Shown here piece after piece: positions 1 through 9,908 of a DNA stretch of 64,000 nucleotides. The translations under genes were made by a program, and so were the position numbers. Every line of letters begins with the position of its first letter. The first letter of the stretch is position 1. The notes beneath the pieces are model-generated. The model saw nothing but the letters and a program-made list of their open reading frames with translations. It ran no database searches and was not told the DNA's origin. Where the stretch lies: positions 38,833,126 to 38,897,125 of the forward strand of contig CM058237.1 in assembly GCA_030180135.1 (NCBI GenBank), read 5' to 3'. The stretch comes from Orychophragmus violaceus. Its lineage: Eukaryota; Streptophyta; Magnoliopsida; Brassicales; Brassicaceae.

Positions 1-1551
1 AAATGATAGTGGGAGAAAAGTTAGTGAGGAAGATGATTATTACGACGAAATAACTTCCCCTCACCAAAAAATGGACTTGAATTAAATAACAAATTCCTTG
101 TAGTGCTTTATGTCCAGATACTCGATAAGTTCAATCTCAGTGTCTTCTATGACTTCAAGTCGGTGGCGAGACTTTGTTGGACCGAAACCTGGATCCGCTT
201 GGACTACCCAATTTCCAGATATCTCAATCCACTTTCCTTCATTTTTTTCAAGTCTCGAGAAGTTATTTACTTCACCTGGATAAATGAACATTTCGATCTT
301 GGCTCGCTGCGCGTAAGTGAAAGCATGAAGATCATAGAGTCAGAACCAGTGCAATCTTGCATGCCGAAAACTATGTCAGATATTTTTAACTTACTCTCTA
401 GTCGGCCAAGATGTAACTCCAATATGGTCCATCTGCAAACAAATAGTATGGGTAGACGCGGAAATTCTTAACTCTGAAGTGCCAACCGGTTTCGGCTCTG
501 TTAGGTTGTGTTTCTGCTATGTAGCTATAATGGACCATTGTGTTTTGGATCTGTTTTAGAGAAAATGATAGTGGGAGAAAAGTTAGTGAGGAAGATGATT
601 ATTACGACGAAATAACTTCCCCTCACCAAAAAATGGACTTGAATTAAATAACAAATTCCTTGTAGTGCTTTATGTCCAGATGCTCGATAAGTTCAATCTC
701 AGTGTCTTCTATGACTTCAAGTCGGTGGTGACACTTTGTTGGACCGAAACCTGGATCCGCTCGGACTACCCTATTTCCAGATATCTCAATCCACTTTCCT
801 TCATTTTTTTCAAGTCTCGAGAAGTTATTTACTTCACCTGGATAAATGAAAATTTCGATCTTGGCTCGACGCGCGTAAGTGAAAGCATGAAGATCATAGA
901 GTCAGAACCAGTGCAATCTTGCATGCCGAAAACTCTGTCAAATATTTTTCACTTACTCTCTAGTCGGCCAAGATGTAACTCCAATATGGTCCATCTGCAA
1001 ACAAATAGTATTGGTAGACTCGGAAAATCTTAACTCTGAAGTGCCAACCGGTTTTGGCTCTGTTAGGTTGTGTTTCTGCTATGTAGTTATAATGGACCAT
1101 TGTGTTTTGGATCTGTTTTAGAGAAAATGATAGTGGGAGAAAAGTTAGTGAGGAAGATGATTATTACGACGAAATAACTTCCCCTCACCAAAAAATGGAC
1201 TTGAATTAAATAACAAATTCCTTGTAGTGTTTTATGTCCAGATGCTCGATAAGTTCAATCTCAGTGTCTTCTATGACTTCAAGTCGGTGGCGAGACTTTG
1301 TTGGACCAAAACCTGGATCCGCTCGGACTACCCTATTTCCAGATATCTCAATCCACTTTCCTTCATTTTTTTCAAGTCTCGAGAAGTTATTTACTTCACC
1401 TGGATAAATGAACATTTCGATCTTGGCTCGCTGCGCGTAAGTGAAAGCATGAAGATCATAGAGTCAGAACCAGTGAAATCTTGCATGCCGAAAACTCTGT
1501 CAAATATTTTTAACTTACTCTCTAGTCGGCCAAGATGTAACTCCAATATGG
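1..1551. repeat. 562-bp satellite array, left segment
   Basis: Two complete monomers (starting at 1 and 563) and most of a third (from 1125) in direct tandem with an exact 562-bp period. Each starts near AAATGATAGTGGGAG and contains GTGCTTTATGTCCAG about 100 bp further on. The array clearly extends left of the window. The third monomer is cut at 1551 by element E1 and resumes at 16508. These left-hand copies carry more private substitutions than the central copies around 22-36 kb. Both strands hold short open frames repeated in every monomer. I do not treat the + strand 122-codon frame as a gene because it has no ATG at its start. Confidence 0.97.
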
Positions 1552-2215
1552 TGTTGGGAATGTCCTGAAATCTACCGTACTATCTCTAGAAAGTATGATA
1601 AATGTCGAGATCAGACATAAGTCATAAATACTGGGTGATCATGATGGCTTGCTAGAGTCCGCTCTTGATCTATAAGTTTAGGACTTATTACCAGTATTGT
1701 ATGATCCCAAAGGGTCACACACCATAGCTAACGGGAAAGTTAAATGGAATAAATACGGTAAGATGCAGTGGCATTTACTGTATTGGATCAGAGAATTGGG
1801 CCAGACAAAATGCAGGTTTTTGCCTGATTTGTGTCTTGGGCCCAAATGATTAATGAGCCATTAGTCAAATGACTTGGGCCCATTAATGAGAGATGAAGAA
1901 ATCGAAAAACCCTAAGGGATAATATATCCCATGCGATTTTTCTTTTTGGTGGCCGTGAGTGTCTCTCTCTCTAACTCTCTCTTTCTGATCTGATCCATCT
2001 CTTTGGTCTAGCAGCCATCCCGGCTTGTAAGAGTGTGGATACCAAGGAGGAACAGGTAATCATCTGTTCTGTTGATCTCGACATCACCAATTCCGCTGCA
2101 AAGGTAATGTCCAGGTTTGTGTTTATGATTCATTTACAAGAACCTAGATCCTTGATTAAATATGTGTTAGGTTGCAATCTGGGAATTTAACCATGGAAAA
2201 ACACATAATCCAACA
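1552..2215 (+). repeat. E1 5' LTR
   Basis: 664 bp, TG...CA ends, same length as the 3' copy. It contains a perfect 15-nt palindrome with TATA-like centre (GGGATAATATATCCC, 1916-1930) followed by a CT-rich tract. This is a plausible core promoter and start region. A strong splice-donor-like AAG/GTAATG lies at 2101-2109 (see the leader intron). The start of the LTR shares long stretches with the E2 LTR, for example GCTTGCTAGAGTCCGCTC, so E1 and E2 belong to related subfamilies. Confidence 0.95.
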
Positions 2216-3833
2216 GTGGTATCAGAGCCAAGGTCGTTAGGTTTTTGCTGTTTGGATCATATTTAGGTTGTTTTAATGTTAAGAATCGAATTTGGTTTAA
2301 GAAATTTGATTAGAACTAGTAAAACCCTAATATGAAAGCTTGATGATTAAGTCGATATCGTCTCTTTGTATCAATCGTATGATCGTATTATTGAATTAGC
2401 ATTCGAATGTTGAGAATCAAATGTTTGTGTGATTTGAAACGAATTGGAAAAATCGTATGTTGACTTTAAGTGAATCGATTGTTAGAACAAGAAAAGGACA
2501 AAATTGTTTTTTGTCTTATGTGAATAACATGAATCGAATTGCTTCATAATCGCTTTTGATTTGTTGTTAATTGAATGTCGTGATCAATAATCGAATGTTG
2601 AAAATCGCTTTGTCTTTAAGTGAAAGTCACGATCACTTTTTGACTTTTGGTGACTTTAATTATCAAACGACTTGTATAAGACTAAGGTTGACGATCAAGT
2701 TTTTGTTTTTATGCTAAAGACAAAAACATTTCAAAGTCTTGATAATTGTGGTTCGTTTTTCCCAAACCCGCGACAATGAATCGATCAAACCGATTGTGGT
2801 TCATTGTCTGCTTTAGCCAAAACCGCAAGGTAGGTCAAAATTGGCTAAAACACAAGGTGTTTCTTCCTGATTTTGGACTTAACCGAACCGATCCAATTTA
2901 ATTGGTGGTTCAAGCGGTTAACCCGAATCGCGGTTTACTGGAAATTATTTAATACAATTGGTATTATTTAATTTCTGGTTAAACCGGATTGAAATTCAAA
3001 ATTGAATTTTAACCTAAACCGAAGGCTGGTCTAAGTTTGATTTGGTTGGACCAAATAATTTAGAGTTGGTCTGGTTTAGTAAATAACCGATGGTTTTGAT
3101 AGTTAATTTGGTCTTGGACCAGAATTAATAAACCGAATCGGTTATGTCAAATTATTGGGCCAACTGGAATTCTATGGTCTTGGGCCAAGAATTGGGCCTA
3201 TAATTTGTGACCCAACCCGAAAAATATTAATAAAATATTAAATTAGAAATTTCTATTTTTAGTAGGTTACTAAATTTAGAAAGTTTCTAAAATAAGTAAG
3301 TTTCCCAAAATAGTAATCTTCTATTTTTGGAAATAAAACTGAAAATCCTCAAAACCAATATCAAGCTTGGATGTCTTGCCCAATCTTGTCAGCTACTTAA
3401 CGCTTATTCGATTACAGATATGGCTTACAGTGTGAGATGTCTGTTTTCGCGTAAGTAAAGTAGTATATAGTCACTAATTTCATTGGGAGTCCCAGACTTT
3501 AGTGATTATTTGGCTGTAAGAGATTGGTTTCCTTGACTGGGCCATCGGGAGTCCCGGGCCTTGAGACATCTGGTGAATTGGGCCTTAGGCTCAATCCACA
3601 ACCGAGAGTTATATGGTTATAACTAGCTGTGTGTATGCTTACCAAGTAAAGCTAATTCTGGGTGACGGCCAGTGGCCCACTTTGGAATTAGCTGAACATG
3701 GGTCTCGGAATCATTGCATTCTTATGAGGTTAAACAAAGAAATTTTGAATGCAATGCGAGTTTTCTTATAAGTTATTAAGATTACTCTTTTATGAACTAA
3801 ATAACTAAAACTCTATTTATCTCTAAATTTCAG
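2104..3833 (+). other. E1 predicted leader intron (LTR to gag)
   Basis: Donor AAG/GTAATG at 2103/2104 inside the LTR follows CCGCTGCA. A T-rich tract with a CTAAA-type branch site leads to acceptor TTTCAG ending at 3833, and the gag ATG starts at 3836, two bases later. The same arrangement recurs in E2 and E3. Removing this interval would delete the primer-binding site and the long leader and put gag close to the cap. It is predicted from sequence only. The alternative is an unspliced leader with internal initiation. Confidence 0.55.
2217..2229 (+). promoter_or_regulatory. E1 primer-binding site (initiator Met tRNA)
   Basis: TGGTATCAGAGCC begins two bases after the LTR end. It is the standard complement of the 3' end of plant initiator methionine tRNA, used to prime minus-strand synthesis in most plant Copia elements. 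Confidence 0.93.
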
Positions 3834-3835
3834 CT
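2230..3835 (+). other. E1 untranslated leader
   Basis: About 1.6 kb without a credible ORF between the primer site and gag. The first part is rich in AATCGA/CGATTG-like words, the middle in CGGTTT/AACCGG words. The last 450 bp is strongly similar to the E2 leader, including two GGGAGTCCC hairpin-like motifs at 3485-3493 and 3547-3555 and a TGACGGCCAGTGGCCCAC segment near 3662. The conserved part is a candidate packaging or dimerisation region. Confidence 0.7.
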
Positions 3836-4726
3836 ATGACAGGCACAAACAATCAAAACACTTTCTCGATCCGGTCTGTCCTTGAGATGGACAAACTGAA
3901 CGGATCAAATTTCTTGACTTGGTCGCGGAACCTGAGACTAGTTCTCAGGCATGAGAGAAAGGACTATGTCCTTGAGAAAACTCTCCCCGAGAGGATCGGG
4001 TCCAATGCCACTCATGCAGTATATGATGCTTGGAATAAGCATTATAATGATGCGGTAGATGTGCGTGGTCTGATATTGGCTACCATGGACTCAGACTTGC
4101 AGAAGCAATATGAGAACATGGAGTCGCCAATAGAGATGATCAGCAGCCTGAAATTGAGATTTCAGGAGCAGGTAAGAGTGGAGAGATACCAGTTGGTTAA
4201 GTCTCTCACTAGCTGCAAGCTACCAAATGATCATCCAGTAAGTCCTCATGTCAGTAAAATGATGGGTTACATTGATAACCTGAGGAAACTGGATTATCCA
4301 GTTAGCCAAGAATTGGCAACTGAGATCATTCTGCAGTTACTGCCGTCAAGCTATGATAAGTTCAGAAGGAACTATATCAAGAAAGGCTTAACGAAGACGC
4401 TGACTGAACTGCATGATATGCTCAAGACAGTTGAGCCAAACGTAAAGAGTACCGTGTATAATCTCGTAATGGAGAAGGGTAGGTTTACTAAACCTAGTAC
4501 TGACAAGGGTGAAGACAAAGTTGTCCAGATTTTGAATCATGGCAAGCGTGTGTCTTCTGAGCCCGAGTCAGATACATCTTACGTTGGTAAGTGCTGCTAC
4601 TGTAAAGAGACTGGGCATTGGAAGAGAGATTGCATTAAATTCATGGAAGATTATGAGGAGTTAAAGTCGATGTATGAGACTACTTCCTCAGGTATTCATG
4701 TTATTACTTCAAGTTATACCTTATAG
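3836..4726 (+). CDS. E1 Gag capsid/nucleocapsid protein, intact
   Basis: A 296-codon ORF from an ATG directly after the TTTCAG acceptor. The N-terminal part is a Copia-type Gag (UBN2/DUF4219-like) with a WSRNLRLVL motif near residue 30. The C-terminal part has a CCHC zinc knuckle, C253-X2-C256-X4-H261-X4-C266, for RNA binding. Gag forms the cytoplasmic virus-like particle that packages element RNA. The ORF has no internal stop although the downstream pol is full of them. It ends in the linker before protease (TTSSGIHVI), so it is a natural gag-length product made by a stop codon rather than a polyprotein. It is highly similar in order and motifs to the Gag parts of E2 and E3. It may act in trans or parasitise particles of relatives. 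Confidence 0.85.
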   Translation: MTGTNNQNTFSIRSVLEMDKLNGSNFLTWSRNLRLVLRHERKDYVLEKTLPERIGSNATHAVYDAWNKHYNDAVDVRGLILATMDSDLQKQYENMESPIEMISSLKLRFQEQVRVERYQLVKSLTSCKLPNDHPVSPHVSKMMGYIDNLRKLDYPVSQELATEIILQLLPSSYDKFRRNYIKKGLTKTLTELHDMLKTVEPNVKSTVYNLVMEKGRFTKPSTDKGEDKVVQILNHGKRVSSEPESDTSYVGKCCYCKETGHWKRDCIKFMEDYEELKSMYETTSSGIHVITSSYTL

Positions 4727-7239
4727 GTATTGAATACTGGTTGTGGCACTGATATTTGTTATAATATGCAGAGCCTGAGCAACAGTAAAACGTTGAAGGA
4801 AGGGCAAGTGGAACTGCGTGTCTGGAAGGAGCTATTGATGCTGCCTCAGCCGTAGGGTTTTCACTTGTAGATGCCTTTGAGGCTTGGTTTTGTATTAAGT
4901 AATTGCTACAATGTACCTGCTTTAAGCAGAGTTGTTTTTCATTTTCTTGTAAAGAATTTGAATGTTTTTCATTTTGATAAAGACAAGTTTTGTTCTTTTG
5001 ATCTTAATGAAATGTTAATTGTAGCACCCTATTCAAGGAATGGGTTTTATATCTTAAACCAAAGAGTGCCTAAATGTAACATAAATACCGAATTGGTTTA
5101 AATCTGATGAATTAAACCTGATTTTTCTTGGCGTAAATGTTTTGGTCACATAGAGTAAGTCGGATTCAGAAACCCCATAGTTATGGACTTTTGGGCTCAT
5201 TTGATCGGATATCTTATGAGACTTGAATTCTGCTTACTGGACCAAAAGACAAAGGGCCCATCTTAGCCGAGCTAGAGAAAGGCCCAAAGGCTTATTGGAC
5301 CTTGAACATACTCACGTATGTGGCCCGATGAGTAGTAATGCCAGAGAAAATTTCATGTACTTCATTATATTTACTGATTACTTCAGTGAGTATGACTGTG
5401 TTCATTTGATAAGACACAAGTCGGAATTCTTTGATATGATCGAAAGAATACAGAATGAGGTATAGAATCTGAGTGACAAAAGTATTGAGACTCTGGATTA
5501 GATCACGAGTGAGAATACTTAAGTCATTGATGGTGTGATCATCTGAATGAGTATGAAGTCGTTTCACAGCTCATTTCTCCTGAAAACCTGGAGGTGTTTC
5601 TGTGAGAAAGAATCAGATCTTATTAGAAATGATTAAAGATGAGTCACACGAATCTTCCATGATATTCTTTAAGAATAACGCTCTAGTAATATCTAAGTTT
5701 ACGCTGAAATAGTTCCACTAATATCAGTTGAAAGACACCACATAAATGTGGATTGGAAATGATCCAAATTCGTCTTTACTGAGTATTTGTAGTTGTGCTA
5801 CTTCGCTGGTTGTCCTAGGGAAACCAAGGCTTGTTACTTTTTTACGTCCATTCTGTTTTCTAAGAGGGGAAGTTACTTTCCAAGAAGAACAGTGGGAGTA
5901 AAAGCGTAACTCGAAGAAATTCGAGAAATACAGGAGGCTGCTCAACCTGTTGAGGGAGAGCAACGGATGGATTTACAGATTTCTGTAGAATCTACACCTG
6001 TAGAGCCTGAATTTCGCAGATATGAGTGAATCAGTCACTAATCCGAGAGTGATTTCTCGTCATTAGTTGAACCTGATGATCATTGAAAGTTCGCATGATC
6101 TGATGATCATTGAAAGCGACGAAGCTGCGAAATTCACAAAAGCGAAAGTGAGCCCGGACTCCGAAAAATTACACTATGTGTAAGTTAGCTTCATTGATCC
6201 ATTCATGGATGGAAGCAAACATATCGGAGTTGGAATCTTCGTTCTGTTGAAGTAGTCAAGGTTTTGACTTGAACAGGAACGAAGTGGAACTGTGCGTTTA
6301 CTAAAAGATTAGTGGGAGCGATATTGCATTTCTCATAGTGTATGTCGATGACATACTGATTCTAGGAAATAACGTCCCAATACTGCAGTCGGTAAAGGAC
6401 TGGCTTGGGAGTTGGTTTTGTGATTGACATGAGTAAAGCCACGTAGTTCTTGGATTCTGGATCTAAAGATAGAGATCCAGAAGAGCTGGTAGGACAAAGT
6501 CAGGATTCTTACATTGACAAAGTCCTACACGTTTTGAGCAATCCAAGAAGGGTTTTATGCCAATGTCACATGGCATTAAGTTAAGCAAGATACAGTATCC
6601 TACGATAACTGCTGAGCTTGAATGCATGGATGAGATTCCATATGCGTAGGCAATTGGATCTATCATGTATGCCATGACACGCACTTGTTTTGATGTTGCT
6701 TTAATGTTAAGCAAGACAAGTATAGACCAGTCAAATCCAGCAAAGAATCACTGGATTGCCGTAAAGAATATCCTAAAGTATTTGAGAAATACTAAGGATA
6801 AATTCTTGGTTTACGGAGAAAGTGAGGTGCTACAAGTCGATAGAGTCTGAAAGGCAATTTTCCAATTGACAAAGATAATTCCTGGTCACAGTCCGGCTAT
6901 ATCTTGTGTCTGTCTGGCGGTGCAAGGCACTGTTGCTGACTCCATGACTTAAGCTGAACATTTCGCAGCTTGGGAAGCGGCAAAAGAGGTTGTTTGGAAA
7001 GAAGAGTTCATCACTGAACTTGATGTGATTCCCAGCATAGATGAGACTAGCTGCACATCAGAGGTCCAAACACCTTGAGGGTAGGTACAACCTATTCCGT
7101 GAGATAAATGACAGAGGTGTTAAGTAGATAAGCAAGTTTCATCGAATGAGAACGTTGCTAATCTATTAACGAAGCCACTCCTTATGCCTAAGCACGAGTC
7201 GCGGACTGTAGCTGTAGGATGAGTGAAATTAAGATGTAG
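4727..7239 (+). pseudogene. E1 decayed Copia pol (PR-IN-RT-RNaseH)
   Basis: Collinear remnants of pol are recognisable by comparison with E2 but scattered over frames with many stops. The protease motif reads NTGCG where the family has DTGCG, so the catalytic Asp is lost. Integrase remnants lie around 5220-5470. An RT fragment carries YVDD at 6341-6352. RNase H remnants run to a terminal KM-stop at 7237-7239. Several stretches are shortened or rearranged. This copy cannot encode a working polymerase. The decay is far greater than the two LTR differences would allow if it had happened after insertion. Confidence 0.9.
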
Positions 7240-7604
7240 TCTTAATTTCAGTGGGAGCTTGTAAAGGGCTTTACTTAGTTGTTTTGAAAGGTTCATGTAA
7301 ACATAATATTTTATGTTTATGAAATCTATGATTTCTGGATTATTTTAACTGTGATATAAATAATCGTTCCAAAATGATTCATGTCATTATATATGGGCCA
7401 TCGAAGTACATGAGTAGACTTGATCCTGAAACCCCATATTTAACGAAATGACATAAATCATAGTGTCCATAGTCGAAGGTTGTTGAAATTGGAACACCAA
7501 CAACCACTTGAGACTAGATTGTGTTGAGACTTATGACCAAGTTTCGAGGGGTCATAGATGCGCGGCATCAAAGTCGACACATAGGTATATGTAGGGGAGC
7601 ATAT
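7240..7604 (+). other. E1 3' non-coding region, part 1
   Basis: No ORF of note. It is similar to the corresponding E2 segment downstream of RNase H: a shared TCGTTCCAAAATGAT word, the GAAGGTTGTTGAAATTGG stretch and the TAGATGCGCGGCATCAAAGTC stretch. It is interrupted at 7604 by the insertion of E2. The left copy of the CATAT target duplication is 7600-7604. Confidence 0.8.
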
Positions 7605-8241
7605 TGTTGGAATTATGTCCAGTAATCTCGGTACTGTCTCTAGAAAGTAAGAGTATGTCAATGATCTGACATAAGTCATATAATACTGGGGGTCATGATG
7701 GCTTGCTAGAGTCCGCTCATGATCTATAAGTCTTGGACTTATTGCCTTTATTATATGATCCCATATGGGTCACACGCCTAAGCTAACGGGAAAATACGAA
7801 GGAACGGTTTAGCAGAAGTACGGTAAAAGTGCTAGGCATTTACTGTACTTAGAGAGAATAAAGGGCCTGATTAAATCCATGGGATTTAATCAGAACTGAG
7901 AATTGGGCCCAAAAGCCCATGAGAACTAAAGGGAGTTTTAATGAATAAAACTTGACCTAAAGCTCTCTAATTTTTCTCAGACTCTGCGCCTCCCTCCTCT
8001 CTCTCTGCGCCTCCTCTCTCAGCTGGTCTAGCAGCCAATTTCCCGGTGTGCGTGTGTGAGCCTTTGGAGGATCCATCCCTTGGTGGTTCTGCTGATCTCT
8101 GACCCGTGCCTCCTCTTTCCGCTGCACAAAAAGGTAACAGGTGAGATCTATTATGTTTCTATTCAAGAGAACCTAGATCTGCATGTTTAGTAGGATGAAT
8201 CAATCTGAGAATTGAATCAGGAGACACTAAACGATCCTACA
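7605..8241 (+). repeat. E2 5' LTR
   Basis: 637 bp, nearly identical to 14687-15323. Contains a CT-rich tract near 7985-8020 and a donor-like AAG/GTAACA at 8131-8139 after CCGCTGCACAAA, in the same relative place as in E1. Confidence 0.95.
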
Positions 8242-8242
8242 G

Positions 8243-8255
8243 TGGTATCAGAGCC
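8243..8255 (+). promoter_or_regulatory. E2 primer-binding site (initiator Met tRNA)
   Basis: TGGTATCAGAGCC starts two bases after the LTR end, as in E1. Confidence 0.93.
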
Positions 8256-8379
8256 ATTGGTTCTGTGGTTTTTCTTGTTTAGAATCATGTTTAGGATTGT
8301 TTAAAGAGGTGTTTTTGAATCAATCTACTGATAAGAGAAAAACACTTAAGAAACAAAGAATTAGAACCTAAACAAACAA

Positions 8380-8760
8380 GAAATCGCATGATCCGATCTA
8401 TATGAATCGGTATGCGTCGGAGTGTGGTCGAGCCGCACGTCCGGATCGTGAGACGCACGGACCGATCGATGGATCGAGTCGCGTGGTCTCGCGTATCGTC
8501 CCGATCGTCCCACTATCGTCCAGCTGCTGTCCCGATCGCGTGAGGCTCTCGGCCGTCCGGATCGTGTCTTGCTCGCGGACGTCCCGAACGATCGACCCGA
8601 CCATCGTCCCGTCCCGTCCCGATCGGCTTGGTTGCGAGAGATCGACCGTGATCGCATGGATCGAACGATCGCATGGATCCCGCGTCTCTCGGCCCAGGCC
8701 CGTCCCGTCCCGCTCTCGTCCATGCGTGAAGCTTCGGCTGATGATCGTGGTCGGTTCGAT
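8380..8760. other. GC- and CpG-rich GATCG/CGTCCCG block in the E2 leader
   Basis: About 380 bp of strikingly GC-rich, CpG-dense sequence inside an otherwise AT-rich leader. It is dominated by degenerate GATCG, CGTCCCG and TCGACC words, with CGATCG six times between 8463 and 8671. No comparable GC-rich block exists at this position in E1 or E3. Open frames exist on both strands because the words avoid stops. They have the low-complexity Arg/Ser/Asp composition expected of such repeats and I do not call them genes. Confidence 0.75.
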
Positions 8761-9908
8761 TGTAAAATGGGTTCGGTTCGGTTAATGGTTCGGTTTATAA
8801 AACTTGATTAAAATCAAATCGTCACGGTTTAATAAACAGACTTAATAAATTTATTAAGTTCTGGTTAAACCGGGATTAGAAATCCAAAGTCGAAAAAAAT
8901 TGGATTTTGTGCCTAAACCAGTGATTTTCTAATTTGATTTGGTTGGACCAAATAAATTGAGAAAATCCGGTTTAGTAAATAACCGGTTGACAATTGTGGT
9001 CATCGTAGTAATTAATTTTGGTTAAGACCAATTTTAATGAACCAAACCGGTTATGTCATTTAATTGGACAATTGGGTTATGTCTTGGACATGAACCAATT
9101 CTTGGGCCTCGGGCCAAGAAGTTAAAACAATTGGGCCAATTATTTGAGTCTTTTCTTCAGAATTAATTTAAAATTTATTTTTATAAAAATTATAAAATCG
9201 ATTTTAAATTAATAAGTTTCCAAAATTTTGAAATTAGAAAGTTTCTTAAATTAGAAGTTTCTAGATTTGCATGTTTTGGATTTTAGTAAATTTCTATAAT
9301 TAAAAGTTTCTATTTTTAGAAAGTTTCCAAAATTAGTAGGTTTCCCAAAAAGGAAAGTTTCCCAAAATAGTAATCTTCTATTTTGGGATGAATTTTTAAT
9401 AAACCTACAAACCTCAAATAATATCAAGCGTTGGATGTCTTGTCCAGTCTATGTCAGCTGTCGAAGCCCATTCAATTGTATTCATGGCCTTACAGTGTGA
9501 GGGTGTCTACTTTTGCGTGGATAAGACGGTTTGTGATTCATAAATGTCATTGGGAGTCCCAGACATTAATGATTACATGACTGTATAGTCTGGTTTTCTT
9601 GACTGGGCCATCGGGAGTCCCGGGCCTTGAGACATCAGAGTGGATTGGGCCTCGGGCCCAGATTCACAACCAAGAGTTATATCACGGATATAATTAGCCG
9701 ACATAGGGCTTACCGATATAAGCTAAGGTTGGGTGATGGCCAGTGGCCCACTTCGATCTTAGTTATATGTGGATCTTGGAATCATTATATTCTATTGAGG
9801 GTAACTTATGTTATTGAATATAATGCGTGATTAATCATATTAAGTATAATACAGGATTAATCATATTGAACATATTAACTAATAACCTTTTTATCTTATA
9901 TTTCAGCT
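8761..9908 (+). other. E2 leader, conserved distal part
   Basis: No ORF of note. AT-rich, with GGTTCGGTTTA-type words, then about 480 bp clearly similar to the E1 leader. It includes two GGGAGTCCC motifs (9551-9559 and 9611-9619) and the GGCCAGTGGCCCAC palindrome-like stretch near 9740. It ends in the T-rich acceptor before gag. Confidence 0.7.

Larger units (their letters stand above)
8134..9906 (+). other. E2 predicted leader intron (LTR to gag)
   Basis: Donor AAG/GTAACA at 8133/8134 in the LTR. The acceptor follows a long T-rich tract (CTTTTTATCTTATATTTCAG) ending at 9906, with a CTAAT branch-like word upstream. The gag ATG begins at 9909. Position and spacing match E1 and E3 although the leader sequences between are only partly similar. 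Confidence 0.55.

Noticed and set aside
103..471. Repeated 122-codon (sometimes 151-codon) + strand open frame in nearly every satellite monomer
   Set aside because: It starts at GTG, not ATG, lacks a protein-like composition or recognisable domain, and changes length through single-base differences between monomers. It is the antisense shadow of the minus-strand pieces.
2217..2229. tRNA gene at the TGGTATCAGAGC sites
   Set aside because: Only the 3'-end complement is present next to the LTRs. These are primer-binding sites, and no cloverleaf can be drawn around them.
8380..8760. Bacterial contamination or chimeric assembly as the source of the GC-rich block
   Set aside because: It lies inside an element with intact ends and target duplication, grades into normal leader sequence and consists of repeats of one short word.
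8361..8811. Overlapping open frames on both strands in the GC-rich E2 leader block
   Set aside because: Low-complexity Arg/Ser/Asp-rich translations of GATCG and CGTCCCG words. They are open because the words lack stops, and they sit in an untranslated leader.
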